Assembly: GCF_900115075.1 (NCBI RefSeq)
Contig: NZ_FOVG01000002.1
Coordinates: forward strand, 124,001-188,000
DNA from: Candidatus Pantoea varia
Lineage (GTDB): Bacteria; Pseudomonadota; Gammaproteobacteria; Enterobacterales; Enterobacteriaceae
Reading direction: 5' to 3'
Length of the DNA stretch: 64,000 bases
Shown: positions 46,553-57,059 of the stretch, piece after piece
Position numbering within the stretch: position 1 is the stretch's first letter
Layout: the number at the start of each line of letters is the position of its first letter
Program-made: the position numbers and the translations under genes
The notes under the pieces: model-generated
The model's database searches: none
Told to the model about the DNA's origin: nothing
What the model saw: only the letters and a program-made list of their open reading frames with translations

Positions 46553-47308
46553 CCTTAGCAAATTCATCTTCTCATGCGACAAGATTCATTAAAATTTGTG
46601 ATATTGAGCAGCGTTTAAATACAGAAAACATTAATTTGGCAACACAGTCAAGTAAGGAATCAATTTCTGTGCTGCATTGCTGTTATTTTAATCAGTTTTG
46701 CCATTTTTCGTGTAGTTTTAAGGCTGCTGTACAGTGAAACGGTGGCCGGGTAGCAGTAAAGTAAGCCAGCGTTAACAGCTGCCTCTTCAGCGCGGCTAAA
46801 ACGCTGATATTGCAAGTGCGCAGCCTGAAATGATACGAATTATCCAAAACGATTTGGAATGATAAAAAAGAATCTAAAAGTTTGTCCTTTTCTCCTCCTG
46901 ATATGAGAGTTCCTGCTGGAAGAAAACAGGGCCATAACAGCCACAAGTGAGTCCGTTAAGCGCTGTTTATTTATACGTTATAACCCTAATTATGATTAAG
47001 CTTTGGACAGCATTGGATTAAGAAAAAAATAACAGTTAAGTATAATGAATGATTTATCCTGGCGCTTATTACCGATTATTAATTTTTTATCTGGAAAGAT
47101 GCTAAGCAGTGTCAATCAATGGAACCGATTCCTTTTTTTCGGAAGTCCTTGAACTATTTCGAACTGTTGCAGCATTTTGATGCAAAATGATTGAATAAAG
47201 TCTGGAAACTACCGCCTCGTTTTCAGCGATAATCGTAAAAAGACTGCTTTAATAGCAGTGATTACATGAGTGATTGATTAACGTCTGAAACAAGTATGGG
47301 AAGATTGC
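46553..47308. other. AT-rich intergenic region between arcZ and mtgA
   Basis: About 755 bases. The arcZ promoter and the mtgA promoter must be here. The elbB gene that separates arcZ from mtgA in E. coli is absent and I see no convincing remnant of it. Small open frames here lack ribosome sites and family features. Confidence 0.5.
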
Positions 47309-48028
47309 ATGAATAAGCATAAAGGAAGCGTCGGACAGCGTATCAGGCGTATTGTTGGTCGCGTGCTGTTGGTATGGCTGGGCGTATGGCTGGCGGGAAT
47401 TTTACTCTTTTCATTCTTACCTGTGCCGTTCTCGGCGGTGATGGCTGAACGACAGATTGGCGCCTGGTTACGCGGTGATTTTAGTTATGTCGCCCATTCA
47501 GACTGGGTCGGCCATGATGAGATTTCGCCCTGGATGGGACTGGCGGTTATCGCCTCAGAAGATCAAAAGTTTCCCACTCACTGGGGCTTTGATGTGGCGG
47601 CGATTGAGTCCGTACTGGATAAGAGCGACAACCGGATGCGCGGGGCGTCCACGCTGTCACAACAGACGGCGAAGAATCTGTTCCTCTGGGAGGGTCGCAG
47701 CTGGGTCCGTAAAGGTCTGGAGGCGGGTCTGACGGTAGGGATTGAGACGGTCTGGACAAAGCGACGCATTCTGACCGTCTATCTCAATATTGCAGAGTTC
47801 GGGCCGGGCATCTTTGGCGTTGAAGCGGCTTCACAGCGCTACTTCCATAAGCCAGCCAGCCGGCTGACCGCAGCCGATGCTGCTTTGCTGGCGGCAGTAC
47901 TGCCTAATCCGATTCGTTATCGTGCTGCTGCGCCCTCAGGTTATGTCAGAGAGCGGCAGCAGTGGATACTGCGACAGATGCGCCAGCTGGGCGGCGAGGG
48001 CTTCCTGCAGCGTAATAAGCTCGACTAA
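47309..48028 (+). CDS. mtgA: Monofunctional peptidoglycan glycosyltransferase MtgA
   Basis: 239 residues with one N-terminal transmembrane helix ([23 protein letters not shown]) and a GT51 transglycosylase domain. Motifs in order: [16 protein letters not shown] (catalytic Glu in the EDxxFxxHxG motif), [41 protein letters not shown]. It polymerises lipid II at the inner membrane, notably at the division site. It is convergent with npr, 3 bases apart. Confidence 0.96.
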   Translation: MNKHKGSVGQRIRRIVGRVLLVWLGVWLAGILLFSFLPVPFSAVMAERQIGAWLRGDFSYVAHSDWVGHDEISPWMGLAVIASEDQKFPTHWGFDVAAIESVLDKSDNRMRGASTLSQQTAKNLFLWEGRSWVRKGLEAGLTVGIETVWTKRRILTVYLNIAEFGPGIFGVEAASQRYFHKPASRLTAADAALLAAVLPNPIRYRAAAPSGYVRERQQWILRQMRQLGGEGFLQRNKLD

Positions 48029-48031
48029 GCC

Positions 48032-48304
48032 TTAATCTTCATCGAAGCCCGCTTCAAATAGTTCAATGACCGCAGCCAGCGCCGGAACTTCCTCCGGGCC
48101 GCTGGCTTCGATCTCAATGTGCCCGCCTTTGGCCGAGTCGAGCATCAGCAGTGCAATCACGCTGCTGGCTTCGGCTTCTGTGCCTGTCTCATTGCGCAGT
48201 AACACTTCAGCATCAAAGCTCTGCACCAGCTCAAACAACTTCATGGCCGGACGGGCGTGCATGCCCAGCTTATTTTTGATTTCTACAGTTTGTCGGACGG
48301 TCAT
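48032..48304 (-). CDS. npr: Phosphocarrier protein NPr
   Basis: 90 residues (E. coli 90). HPr-like protein of the nitrogen PTS with the phospho-accepting His16 in LGMHARPAM and the family segments [21 protein letters not shown]. It passes phosphate from EINtr to PtsN. It overlaps the rapZ end by 4 bases (ATGA), so it is translationally coupled. Last gene of the rpoN cluster. Confidence 0.97.
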   Translation of the reverse strand: MTVRQTVEIKNKLGMHARPAMKLFELVQSFDAEVLLRNETGTEAEASSVIALLMLDSAKGGHIEIEASGPEEVPALAAVIELFEAGFDED

Positions 48305-49155
48305 GATTTGCGCTTTTCCAGCGTGCGATGGCGTGACTGAACATTCTTACCGCGCGAACGGAAGTAATCCGCCAGCTGTTCTGCGATATAGACTGAGCGG
48401 TGTTTGCCGCCGGTGCAGCCAATCGCCACGGTAAGATAGCTACGGTTATTGGTTTCCAGCATCGGCAGCCAGAGTTCAAGGTAGCTGCGCGTCTGGTAGA
48501 TAAAGTTATGTACTTCAGTGTGACGATCAAGGAAGGCCGCTACCGGACGATCGAGGCCGGTCATCGGACGCAGTTTCGGATCCCAGTGGGGGTTGGGCAG
48601 AAAGCGCACGTCAAACACATAATCCGCGTCAATCGGGATGCCATGTTTGAAGCCAAAGGATTCAAACACCATGGTCAGCTCGCGTTCACGCTTGCCGAGC
48701 AGGCGGGTACGCAGCATCTCGGCCAGTTCATGCACCGACATCTCTGAGGTGTCGATGATCAGATCGGCACGCGAACGCAGCGGCTCCAGCAGATCGCTCT
48801 CTTCATCGATGGCGCTCTCCAGCGACAGGTTTTTGCTGGAGAGGGGATGCAGACGGCGCGTATCGCTGTAGCGACGAATCAGGGTATTGCGATCGGCGTC
48901 GAGGAACAGCAGCTGAGGTGAAAATGTGTCGGGCAGATTATTCAGTGCGGTTTCAAAAATTTCCGGGGATTCAGGCATGTTACGCACGTCGATACTGACC
49001 GCTGCCGAAATATTGCGCTCAGCCAGCGAGTTAGCTAACTCAGGCAGCAGCACGACCGGCAGGTTATCAACACAGTAGAACCCCATATCTTCCAGCGCAC
49101 GGAGTGCCACTGACTTCCCCGAGCCTGAACGACCGCTAACGATCATCAGCACCAT
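48301..49155 (-). CDS. rapZ: RNase adapter protein RapZ
   Basis: 284 residues (E. coli 284). N-terminal Walker [19 protein letters not shown] and a C-terminal RNA-binding domain ([20 protein letters not shown]; the basic tail ends [15 protein letters not shown]). It binds the sRNAs GlmY and GlmZ and directs RNase E to GlmZ, so controlling glucosamine-6-phosphate synthase. It lies between ptsN and npr in the conserved order. Confidence 0.97.
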   Translation of the reverse strand: MVLMIVSGRSGSGKSVALRALEDMGFYCVDNLPVVLLPELANSLAERNISAAVSIDVRNMPESPEIFETALNNLPDTFSPQLLFLDADRNTLIRRYSDTRRLHPLSSKNLSLESAIDEESDLLEPLRSRADLIIDTSEMSVHELAEMLRTRLLGKRERELTMVFESFGFKHGIPIDADYVFDVRFLPNPHWDPKLRPMTGLDRPVAAFLDRHTEVHNFIYQTRSYLELWLPMLETNNRSYLTVAIGCTGGKHRSVYIAEQLADYFRSRGKNVQSRHRTLEKRKS

Positions 49156-49202
49156 GACCTTCTCTCCCGTTTTAAAACCGGCTCCCGGCCGGTAAAGACG
49201 CG

Positions 49203-49682
49203 TTACTGCTCTGTCTGGACTTCCGTAATAATGGCGTAGAGCTCTTCATCACTCTGCGCAGCACGCAGACGACGGCAGACCGTTTTATCTGCCAGACGCT
49301 TCGCCACCAGTGACAGGGTGTGCAGGTGTGTTTTGCACTGGTCAGCCGGGACCAGTAAAGCAAACAACAGATCGACCGGCTGGTTGTCGACGGCATCAAA
49401 CGCAATCGGCTGTTCGAGGCTGATAAACACCCCAACCGCGCGCAGCGTATCCTCTTCCAGCTTGCCGTGAGGAATGGCTATCCCGTTACCAATACCGGTA
49501 CTGCCCATGCGTTCGCGGGTCAGAATCGCTTCGAAAAGCGTCTGGTGCGACAGGTTGAGCTGCTTAGCGGCCAGTTCGCTGATGATTTCCAGCGCACGTT
49601 TTTTGCTCTGGCAGTGTACGCCGCTGCGGGTGCAGTCTGGCGAAAGCACTGTGCTCAATTCCAGTGTGAGATCGTTGTTCAT
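49203..49682 (-). CDS. ptsN: Nitrogen regulatory EIIA protein PtsN
   Basis: 159 residues (E. coli 163). PTS EIIA domain of the fructose/mannitol type with the phospho-accepting His72 in [21 protein letters not shown]. Other blocks: [17 protein letters not shown] and [15 protein letters not shown]. It regulates potassium transport and other targets according to nitrogen/carbon state. The ATG at 49682 matches the E. coli N-terminus; the frame runs on upstream but without support. The ribosome site is weak. Confidence 0.96.
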   Translation of the reverse strand: MNNDLTLELSTVLSPDCTRSGVHCQSKKRALEIISELAAKQLNLSHQTLFEAILTRERMGSTGIGNGIAIPHGKLEEDTLRAVGVFISLEQPIAFDAVDNQPVDLLFALLVPADQCKTHLHTLSLVAKRLADKTVCRRLRAAQSDEELYAIITEVQTEQ

Positions 49683-49765
49683 TATCGTTTCACTTGCGTG
49701 TTCACCAGGCCATTCACCGCCAGCGCGTCGTAACGCCCGAGACAAACGGCGCTTGCTCAGATGAC

Positions 49766-49789
49766 AAAACGGGGCGGATTATCCGCCCC
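49766..49789 (-). terminator. Hairpin between hpf and ptsN
   Basis: An 8-bp perfect stem, GGGGCGGA/TCCGCCCC, with a TTA loop and a short U4 run on the minus strand. Probably a partial terminator that sets hpf apart from ptsN. Confidence 0.6.
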
Positions 49790-49834
49790 ATCCTGTCGGC
49801 TCTGCGCGCCAGAAGCGCGTCGCTAGCGTGAAGG

Positions 49835-50122
49835 TTAGTGTTTTTTCAGTTTATCTTTGTGTTTGGTCAGCTGACGGGCGAGCTTGTCGATCAACCCATC
49901 AATTGCCGCATACATATCTTCCGCTTCGGATGTGGCGTGCAGCTCGCCACCATTCACGTGTAGTGTTGCGTCCGCCACCTGAGTGACTTTCTCAACCTTC
50001 AGGACAATATAGACCTGATTGATATGTTCAAAATAGTGTTCCAGTTTGGCAAATTTACCGTTGACGAATTCACGCAGAGGCGCAGTGATTTCAACGTGTT
50101 GCCCGGTCAGGTTCAGCTGCAT
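49835..50122 (-). CDS. hpf: Ribosome hibernation promoting factor HPF
   Basis: 95 residues (E. coli 95), the short form. Seen: QLNLTGQHVEITAPLREFV, FEHINQVYIVLKVEK, ADATLHVNGGELHATSEAEDMYAAIDGLIDKL is represented in its expected position, ending in a Lys-rich tail (TKHKDKLKKH). It helps dimerise ribosomes into 100S particles in stationary phase. It is 21 bases downstream of rpoN. Confidence 0.97.
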   Translation of the reverse strand: MQLNLTGQHVEITAPLREFVNGKFAKLEHYFEHINQVYIVLKVEKVTQVADATLHVNGGELHATSEAEDMYAAIDGLIDKLARQLTKHKDKLKKH

Positions 50123-50143
50123 AGGTCTTCCTTCTCATTTCTT

Positions 50144-51577
50144 TCAAACCAGTTGTTTACGCTGGTTCGATGGCGGGATGGATAAAGACTCACGATATTT
50201 GGCGACGGTACGCCGTGCCACCATAATCCCCTGATCAGATAACATGGAGGTCAGTTTACTGTCGCTCAAGGGTTTGGCTGGATTTTCCGCCGAAATTAAT
50301 TTCTTCACCAGGGCACGAATCGCTGTCGAGGAGGCTTCGCCGCCACCTTCAGTATTGACGTGACTGGAGAAAAAGTACTTCAGTTCAAAAATGCCACGCG
50401 GGCTGTGCAGATACTTCTGCGTGGTCACACGGGAAATGGTCGACTCATGCATCTCAACAGCCTGGGCGATATCCGCCAGCACCATCGGACGCATAAATTC
50501 TTCACCCTGCTCGAAAAACGCCTGCTGCTGCTCAACAATGCAGCGCGTCACTTTCAGCAGCGTATCATTGCGGCTTTCCAGACTCTTAATCAGCCAGCGG
50601 GCTTCCTGCAGGTTGCTGCGAATGAACTGGCTGTCGCTGTCGTTGCGCGTCGCGCCGCCCATGGCGGCATAGTGCTGATTAATCTTGAGGCGTGGCACGC
50701 TGTCGGCATTGAGTTCAACCGTCCAGCGGCTGCCAACCTTACGTACCAGCACATCGGGAATGACATATTCCGGTTCGCTGGTGTTAATCGACTGACCCGG
50801 ACGCGGGTCCAGCGACTGAATCAGCAGCATCGCCTCTTTCAGCACCTCTTCTTTGAGACGCGTCACCCGCATCAGGCTGCGGAAATCGTGATTTGCCAGC
50901 AGGTCGAGATGTTCGCTGACGATCAGGCGTGCTTCAGCCAGCATCGGCGTCTCAGGCGCATATTGCGACAGCTGAACCAGCAGACAGTCACGCAGATCGC
51001 GCGCGCCAACACCAATAGGATCAAAGCGCTGGATGCGTTTCAGCACCGCTTCAACTTCATCTGCTTCAAGCTCATCGTTGCCGATACTGTCGAGGATCTC
51101 CTCAAGCGAAACGGTGAGATATCCGGTGTCATCGATAGCATCGACGATAGAGGTGGCAATAGCGCGATCGGTGTCACTGAAAGGCGTCAGTCCAACCTGC
51201 CACATCAGATAGTCCTGAAGTGACTGCGTGGTTTCGCCCTGATAAACCGGTAACTCATCATCCTGATAATCAGTGCCGGTGCCGGAAGGCGTACCCGCGG
51301 TATAGATCTCATCCCAGGTGGCATCCAGCGGCAGTTCATCAGGCATCTCTTTCTGCTCAAGCGCTTCGCGTGTATCCAGCGCCTCAGACTCCGACGATTC
51401 GCGGGAGTCGATCTCTTCATGCAGATCAGTCTGCTCAAGCAGCGGATTGCTTTCGAGAGCAAGCTGTAACTCCTGCTGGAGTTCAAGCGTAGAGAGTTGC
51501 AGCAGACGAATCGCCTGCTGCAATTGTGGAGTCATTGCCAGCTGTTGGCTGAACCTGAGTTGTAAACCTTGCTTCAT
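50144..51577 (-). CDS. rpoN: RNA polymerase sigma-54 factor
   Basis: 477 residues (E. coli 477). Region I ([20 protein letters not shown]) for activator response, an acidic region II, the core-binding domain, the helix-turn-helix (near [21 protein letters not shown]) and the C-terminal RpoN box [10 protein letters not shown] that reads the -24 element. It directs nitrogen-control and other activator-dependent promoters. First of rpoN-hpf-ptsN-rapZ-npr; lptB lies 48 bases upstream. Confidence 0.98.
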   Translation of the reverse strand: MKQGLQLRFSQQLAMTPQLQQAIRLLQLSTLELQQELQLALESNPLLEQTDLHEEIDSRESSESEALDTREALEQKEMPDELPLDATWDEIYTAGTPSGTGTDYQDDELPVYQGETTQSLQDYLMWQVGLTPFSDTDRAIATSIVDAIDDTGYLTVSLEEILDSIGNDELEADEVEAVLKRIQRFDPIGVGARDLRDCLLVQLSQYAPETPMLAEARLIVSEHLDLLANHDFRSLMRVTRLKEEVLKEAMLLIQSLDPRPGQSINTSEPEYVIPDVLVRKVGSRWTVELNADSVPRLKINQHYAAMGGATRNDSDSQFIRSNLQEARWLIKSLESRNDTLLKVTRCIVEQQQAFFEQGEEFMRPMVLADIAQAVEMHESTISRVTTQKYLHSPRGIFELKYFFSSHVNTEGGGEASSTAIRALVKKLISAENPAKPLSDSKLTSMLSDQGIMVARRTVAKYRESLSIPPSNQRKQLV

Positions 51578-51625
51578 AGACAGGATGATCGTTCCCAGGT
51601 AAACATCGGTATTAACGACACCTTA

Positions 51626-52351
51626 TCAGAGTCTGAACTCTTCACCCAAATAAACCCGCTTAACCTGCTCATCCGCAAGAATTTCATTCGGTGTGCCATG
51701 CGCAATCAGGCGTCCCTGGCTGACGATATAAGCCCGCTCACAGACCGCCAGGGTTTCACGCACGTTATGGTCGGTGATCAGCACGCCGAGGCCGCTGTCA
51801 CGCAGATGCTCAATGATTTTCTTGATGTCGATAACAGAGATCGGGTCAACACCGGCAAAAGGCTCATCCAGCAGGATAAATTTAGGATTAGCAGCCAGTG
51901 CGCGCGCGATCTCGACACGACGTCGCTCACCCCCCGAAAGTGCCTGACCCATGCTGTCGCGCAGGTGCTCGATGTGGAACTCTTCCATCAGCTCACGGGC
52001 GCGATCCTGGCGTTGCTCTTCGGTCAGATCATCCCGAATCTGCAGTACTGCCATCAGGTTATCGTAGACGCTGAGGCGACGGAAAATCGACGCCTCCTGC
52101 GGCAGATAGCCGATGCCACGACGCGCACGCGCATGCAGCGGCAGGATACTGATATCTTCATCATCAATAACAATGCGGCCAGCGTCACGCGGGACAATGC
52201 CCACCACCATGTAAAAAGTGGTGGTCTTACCGGCCCCGTTCGGGCCCAGCAGGCCGACAATCTCGCCGGACTTTACCTGCAGACTGACATCTTCTACCAC
52301 GCGACGGCCTTTATATGCCTTCGCCAGGTTTTCTGCGATTAATGTGGCCAT
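51626..52351 (-). CDS. lptB: LPS export ABC transporter ATPase LptB
   Basis: 241 residues (E. coli 241). ABC ATPase: Walker [15 protein letters not shown]-loop near [12 protein letters not shown], signature [15 protein letters not shown], Walker [14 protein letters not shown], and H-loop ITDHNVRET. It powers LPS extraction with LptFG. It follows lptA by 5 bases in the lptCAB cluster. Confidence 0.98.
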   Translation of the reverse strand: MATLIAENLAKAYKGRRVVEDVSLQVKSGEIVGLLGPNGAGKTTTFYMVVGIVPRDAGRIVIDDEDISILPLHARARRGIGYLPQEASIFRRLSVYDNLMAVLQIRDDLTEEQRQDRARELMEEFHIEHLRDSMGQALSGGERRRVEIARALAANPKFILLDEPFAGVDPISVIDIKKIIEHLRDSGLGVLITDHNVRETLAVCERAYIVSQGRLIAHGTPNEILADEQVKRVYLGEEFRL

Positions 52352-52356
52352 AGCTA

Positions 52357-52908
52357 TCAGTTACTCTTCTTTCCGCTGTTGGACGAACCTTTATCCTGAA
52401 GTTGCGACGGTACCAGGACGGTGGTGACGCGCTTGTTCTGGCCCTGGCTGTAAGCCTGCATTTTCTGCTCTTTTACCAGATAGGTAATACGATCGCCTTT
52501 GATGTTGCTGTCCTGCTGCTCAATGAAAGCATTGCCGGTCAGTTCAACAAAATCGTTAGCCAGTTCATAGTGCAGTTTTGAGGCATGGCCCTGAACCGGC
52601 TTGCCGCTGTCCTGCATCTGATAGAAGGTAGCGGGATTACCGTAGGCATCAACGATAGTTTTCTTGCTGTCGCCGCCAGGACGGGTCACCACGACTTTAT
52701 CCGCCGTGATTTTGATTGAACCCTGCGTCACGATGACATTGCCGGTGAAGGTCGCGACATTGCCCTGCAAATCCAGCGCCTGATTCTGCGAGTCAATATT
52801 GACGGGCTTATCCGAGTCACCGGTCAGGGCAAGCGCCGGAACGCTGGTTGCCAGCAACATGCTGGCCAGTAAAAGCTTCAGGCTATTTTTGTTCATTTTG
52901 AATTTCAT
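52357..52908 (-). CDS. lptA: LPS periplasmic bridge protein LptA
   Basis: 183 residues (E. coli 185). Signal peptide cleaved near ALA-LTGD, then a beta-jellyroll (OstA-like) domain: [68 protein letters not shown]. It polymerises head to tail to carry LPS across the periplasm. It overlaps the lptC end by 26 bases. Confidence 0.97.
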   Translation of the reverse strand: MKFKMNKNSLKLLLASMLLATSVPALALTGDSDKPVNIDSQNQALDLQGNVATFTGNVIVTQGSIKITADKVVVTRPGGDSKKTIVDAYGNPATFYQMQDSGKPVQGHASKLHYELANDFVELTGNAFIEQQDSNIKGDRITYLVKEQKMQAYSQGQNKRVTTVLVPSQLQDKGSSNSGKKSN

Positions 52909-53455
52909 ATGAGGTTTTGACCTTCTCGATTAACTCGGCGTTTTTTGTCCGTAAATTGCCGCGCATTTTCATGCCGGTGGAGTTAAAACTGCGGCCATAC
53001 AATGTCACCTGGTCATCAGAGGTAACGTCCTGAGTGACAAGATTGATCTGCGCGTTATCCGTTTTGATACGCTCAAGCTGAGAATCCTGCGTCAGCGTAT
53101 TCAGCTCAACATGGCCATACAGATAAAGCATACGATCTTTGGTGAGCTTTGCTTTATCCGCGCGTAGCGTCCAGGTAGGGATTTTGTTCTCATCATAAGT
53201 CGTCATCACCGGATTTTCGAACCAGCTCAGCTCGTCATCCGAGAAATAGGTCACTTTGTCTGAGACCAGTTTATAGGACAGCGCGCCCTGCGGGTTGTAA
53301 ACCACAGTATGTGAATCCGCACTGGTATAGGTCGGCGACTGACTGCCCGTCCCGACTGGCGTGCCATCGTCATCCTGGTTAGTAAGATTCCAGCCGATCA
53401 AAACCAGTGCAATCAAGGTCAGAATCAGCGTTATCCAACGCCTGCTTTTACTCAT
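52883..53455 (-). CDS. lptC: LPS export membrane protein LptC
   Basis: 190 residues (E. coli 191). One N-terminal transmembrane helix (WITLILTLIALVLIGWNL) and a periplasmic jellyroll similar to LptA (YKLVSDKVTYFSDDELSWF, WTLRADKAKLTKDRMLYLYG, VTSDDQVTLYGRSFNSTGMK). It passes LPS from LptBFG to LptA. Its ATG overlaps the kdsC stop by 4 bases. Confidence 0.97.
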   Translation of the reverse strand: MSKSRRWITLILTLIALVLIGWNLTNQDDDGTPVGTGSQSPTYTSADSHTVVYNPQGALSYKLVSDKVTYFSDDELSWFENPVMTTYDENKIPTWTLRADKAKLTKDRMLYLYGHVELNTLTQDSQLERIKTDNAQINLVTQDVTSDDQVTLYGRSFNSTGMKMRGNLRTKNAELIEKVKTSYEIQNEQK

Positions 53456-54018
53456 ACTGATTGCCCTTTGGCATCCTCAAATTTGTTCTGCGCCATTAAG
53501 ATCAGGTCACATACTTCGCGAACCGCACCGCGTCCACCGGCGATCCGCGTGACATAATGCGCGCGTGGCAACAGGATTGGATGTGCATCCGCTACCGCCA
53601 CGCTTAATCCCACTTTCGCCATGACCGGCCAGTCGATCAGGTCGTCACCGATGTAGGCGACCTGATCGTCGGAAAGAGACAGTTTATCCAGAAGTTCACG
53701 ATAGGCCAAAAGCTTATCGGATTGTCCCTGATAAAGATGACGGATGCCGAGCGTTTTGCAGCGATCTTCCATCAGACGGGCATTGCGGCCGGTAATAATA
53801 GCCACTTCCACATCGGAGGTCAGCAAACAGCGCACGCCGTAACCGTCCCGCACGTTGAATGCCTTCAGCTCTTCGCCATTATTCCCCATGTAGATCACTC
53901 CGTCGGACATCACGCCATCGACGTCGCAGATCAGCAGTCGAATGTTGCTGGCGCGCGCCATAAAGTCAGCAGTGACCGGGCCGTAGCAGGTTTCAATCGG
54001 GGGAGTTGCCTGTTGCAT
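53452..54018 (-). CDS. kdsC: 3-deoxy-D-manno-octulosonate 8-phosphate phosphatase KdsC
   Basis: 188 residues (E. coli 188). HAD phosphatase with catalytic Asp32 and Asp34 (LLICDVDGVMSDG), motif II ITGRNA, and motif III GDDLIDWPVM. It removes the phosphate of Kdo-8-P to give Kdo for the LPS inner core. The C-terminal GGRGAVREVCDLIL is the family end. It lies 13 bases after kdsD. Confidence 0.98.
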   Translation of the reverse strand: MQQATPPIETCYGPVTADFMARASNIRLLICDVDGVMSDGVIYMGNNGEELKAFNVRDGYGVRCLLTSDVEVAIITGRNARLMEDRCKTLGIRHLYQGQSDKLLAYRELLDKLSLSDDQVAYIGDDLIDWPVMAKVGLSVAVADAHPILLPRAHYVTRIAGGRGAVREVCDLILMAQNKFEDAKGQSV

Positions 54019-54031
54019 TTTCTCTTCCTGT

Positions 54032-55015
54032 TCAGACTACGCCAGCGCGCAGCATGTCATGCATATGTACCACACCGAGCAGACGGTCGTCATCGGCCAC
54101 CAGAATCGAAGTAATGTTTTTGGTCTGCATCAGGTTAAGGGCTTCAACCGCCAGCATGTTTGGCCGGACGCGGATGCCACCCGGCGTCATCACTTCTCCA
54201 ATGGTGGCACGCTGGAAATCAATGCCCATATCAAAGATGCGGCGCAGGTCACCATCAGTAAAGATACCTTCAATTTTCATCAGACCGTCGACGATTACCG
54301 TCAGCCCCAGATTTTTGCGGGTAATTTCCAGCAGCGCATCGCGCAGTGAGGCATCACGCGTGACGTGCGGCAGCTCATCACCGCTGTGCATAATATCAGC
54401 CACATGCAGCAGCAGTTTGCGGCCCAGCGCACCGCCAGGATGGGAGAGGGCAAAGTCTTCCGCCGTGAATCCGCGTGCTTCCAGCAGCGAAACCGCCAGC
54501 GCATCGCCCATCACCAGCGTGGCTGTGGTGCTGGTGGTAGGTGCCAGACCCAGCGGACAGGCTTCCTGCGGAACATGGACACACAGATGTACATCGGCAA
54601 CCCGGGCCATCGCACTGTCAGGTCGTCCGGTCATGCAGATCAACGTAATGTGCTGACGTTTCAATACCGGAATCAGCGCGAGGATTTCGTTCGACTCACC
54701 GCTGTTGGAGATGGCGATAACCACATCATTTTTGCTGACCATGCCGAGATCGCCATGGCTGGCTTCAGCCGGATGCACAAAAAAGGCGGGTGTGCCGGTA
54801 CTGGCAAAAGTCGCCGCCATTTTTTTGCCGATATGGCCAGACTTGCCCATGCCCATCACCACCACTTTCCCCTGGCAGGCGTAGATCAGGGCACAGGCGC
54901 GGGCGAAATCATCGTTGATGTATTGATCGAGTTGTTCCAGTCCTTCACGCTCGATGCGCAGGACGGTTTTTCCTGCCTGCTGGAAATCAAATGCTGTTGG
55001 TTGCTGATATGACAT
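54032..55015 (-). CDS. kdsD: D-arabinose 5-phosphate isomerase KdsD
   Basis: 327 residues (E. coli 328). Sugar-isomerase (SIS) domain (VVVMGMGKSGHIGKKMAATF, EASHGDLGMV with the catalytic His, ISNSGESNEIL) followed by two CBS domains (LLHVADIMHSGDELPHV; VEALNLMQTKNITSILV). It converts ribulose 5-phosphate to arabinose 5-phosphate, the first step of Kdo synthesis. It lies between yrbG and kdsC in the conserved cluster. Confidence 0.97.
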   Translation of the reverse strand: MSYQQPTAFDFQQAGKTVLRIEREGLEQLDQYINDDFARACALIYACQGKVVVMGMGKSGHIGKKMAATFASTGTPAFFVHPAEASHGDLGMVSKNDVVIAISNSGESNEILALIPVLKRQHITLICMTGRPDSAMARVADVHLCVHVPQEACPLGLAPTTSTTATLVMGDALAVSLLEARGFTAEDFALSHPGGALGRKLLLHVADIMHSGDELPHVTRDASLRDALLEITRKNLGLTVIVDGLMKIEGIFTDGDLRRIFDMGIDFQRATIGEVMTPGGIRVRPNMLAVEALNLMQTKNITSILVADDDRLLGVVHMHDMLRAGVV

Positions 55016-55031
55016 AGTGAGTCTGTCCTTG

Positions 55032-56012
55032 TTAGCCGTCCATGAATGCCGGCTGCATCCACAGCAGCGTCACCCAGACGAAGAAACCACAGAGTAAAAA
55101 TAAGCCCGCCGTACGGCCAACACGTCGGCGACGGAGCAGGCAGAGCAGGGCAAACAGCACGCTGACGCCCAGCATCACCCAGTAATCGCGGGCGAAAGCG
55201 TGATAGTCAACGCTGCCAGGGTGAATCAGCGCCGGCAGGCCCAGCACGATGGCAATATTATAAATGTTGGCGCCGATCAGATTGCCGATCGCGATATCAT
55301 CTTCACCTTTCAGCGCGCCGGCAATGACCGTTGCCAGCTCGGGCAGGCTGGTGCCCACGGCGATCAGCGTCAGGCCCATCACCAGTTCACTGACGCCAAA
55401 GTAGTCGGCAAAGGCGGTGGCATTGTCGATCACCATCCGGGTCGACATCGGCAGAATAATCAGTGCGACGGCCAGCCAGAGAAAGGCCACCGTATTTCCG
55501 CTCTCTTCACGAGGCAGCTCGGCCAGCTGCTCGCGGGTCAGGGTATCGTTGTTGTCCTGTTCGGCTTTACGCGCAATGCGAATCACCACCATCAGATAAA
55601 TCGCGGCAATGGCGATCAGGCCGATTCCATCCAGTCGACTAAGCTGATTGTCAAACAGCATGAATCCGCTGAGCAGGGTAACCAGCAACATCAACGGCAG
55701 TTCACGGCGTATCAGATTAGAATGGACGCTGAGCGGGTGCATGAGTGCAGCGGCGCCCAAAATCAGTAATATGTTGGTAATGTTCGAGCCGAGCGCGGTG
55801 CCAACAGCAAGATCCATCTGGCCATGTTGCGCCGCAGAAAAGGAGAGGATCATTTCTGGCAGCGAGGTGCCGATGCTGACAACGGTCATGCCAATAATCA
55901 GTGGCGGGATGCCAAACGATCGGCACAATATAGAGGCGCTAAACACCAGACGATCGGCACCATATGCCAGTAAAAGCAAACCGATAATCAGCAGTGCAGA
56001 AGCTACGAACAT
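55032..56012 (-). CDS. yrbG: Calcium/sodium antiporter family protein YrbG
   Basis: 326 residues (E. coli 325), hydrophobic throughout with about ten transmembrane segments. The two inverted alpha-repeat signatures of the CaCA family are present: GMTVVSIGTSLPEMILSF and GLTLIAVGTSLPELATVI, each followed by a GSN/GAN-type segment (ALGSNITNILLILG, LIGANIYNIAIVLG). The ATG at 56012, preceded by AAGGAT, matches the E. coli start (about VASALLIIGLLL). Transport specificity is unproven. Divergent from mlaF. Confidence 0.93.
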   Translation of the reverse strand: MFVASALLIIGLLLLAYGADRLVFSASILCRSFGIPPLIIGMTVVSIGTSLPEMILSFSAAQHGQMDLAVGTALGSNITNILLILGAAALMHPLSVHSNLIRRELPLMLLVTLLSGFMLFDNQLSRLDGIGLIAIAAIYLMVVIRIARKAEQDNNDTLTREQLAELPREESGNTVAFLWLAVALIILPMSTRMVIDNATAFADYFGVSELVMGLTLIAVGTSLPELATVIAGALKGEDDIAIGNLIGANIYNIAIVLGLPALIHPGSVDYHAFARDYWVMLGVSVLFALLCLLRRRRVGRTAGLFLLCGFFVWVTLLWMQPAFMDG

Positions 56013-56239
56013 GAAAAATCCTTGCGTAAAAACCCAGGCCGGCAATGCCATTTCCGACCGGTTTAAGGTTCTGTTTGGCGAGACAGGCGCTGATTTTGAC
56101 CGCCTGAACGGCAAAAGTAAATTTAATGACCATTTTCGCCAAATCTTAGCGGTAAGTTTCTGTAAAGCTATCGTGAATCAGGACCGAACAGGCTACCATC
56201 GTACCCCATGTTTACGCCCGATCCTTATAAGAGGTAATA

Positions 56240-57055
56240 ATGATCCAGCAGCATACGAATCTGGTTGAGGTTCGTGGCGTGAGTTTTTCGCGCGGAGATC
56301 GCACCATCTTCGACGACATTTCGCTGACCGTGCCGAAAGGCAAAGTGACGGCGATAATGGGACCGTCGGGGATAGGAAAAACCACTCTGCTACGCTTGAT
56401 TGGGGGGCAACTTCAGCCAACCAGCGGTGAAATCTTTTTCCGTGGCGAAAACATTCCGTCATTGTCTCGCGCTAAATTGTACGAAGCGCGCAAGAAAATG
56501 AGCATGCTGTTCCAGTCTGGCGCCCTGTTTACTGACTTAACGGTCTATGAAAATGTCGCCTGGCCGCTGCGTGAACACACTCGTCTGCCCGCACCGATTC
56601 TGCACAGCACCGTATTAATGAAGCTGGAAGCGGTGGGACTGCGCGGCGCGGCCCAGCTGAAACCGGCTGAGCTGTCGGGCGGCATGGCACGCCGTGTGGC
56701 TCTGGCACGCGCGATCGCGCTTGAGCCGGAGCTGATCATGTTCGACGAACCTTTTGTCGGACAGGATCCCATTACTATGGGCGTGCTGGTAAAATTGATC
56801 GACGAACTTAACCATGCTCTGGGCCTGACCTGTATTGTGGTCTCGCACGACGTACCGGAAGTACTGAGTATTGCGGACTATGCCTATATCGTGGCCGGAC
56901 AAAAAATTATCGCACACGGCACTACGCCGGAACTGCGAGAGAATAACGACCCGCGCGTGCGCCAGTTTATTGATGGGCATGCGGATGGTCCGGTTCCATT
57001 CCGTTTTCCTGCCGGCGACTATCTCGCTGATTTAACCGGCTCAGGGAGTAACTAA
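56240..57055 (+). CDS. mlaF: Phospholipid ABC transporter ATPase MlaF
   Basis: 271 residues (E. coli 269). Walker [16 protein letters not shown], signature [15 protein letters not shown], Walker [15 protein letters not shown]-loop [11 protein letters not shown]. It is the ATPase of the MlaFEDB complex that moves phospholipids between the membranes and keeps outer-membrane asymmetry. AAGAGG precedes the ATG. First gene of mlaFEDCB. Confidence 0.98.
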   Translation: MIQQHTNLVEVRGVSFSRGDRTIFDDISLTVPKGKVTAIMGPSGIGKTTLLRLIGGQLQPTSGEIFFRGENIPSLSRAKLYEARKKMSMLFQSGALFTDLTVYENVAWPLREHTRLPAPILHSTVLMKLEAVGLRGAAQLKPAELSGGMARRVALARAIALEPELIMFDEPFVGQDPITMGVLVKLIDELNHALGLTCIVVSHDVPEVLSIADYAYIVAGQKIIAHGTTPELRENNDPRVRQFIDGHADGPVPFRFPAGDYLADLTGSGSN

Positions 57056-57059
57056 ACAG

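Noticed and set aside
46534..46737. 67-codon frame between arcZ and mtgA
   Set aside because: Starts inside arcZ, has no ribosome site and no recognisable sequence; not an elbB remnant.
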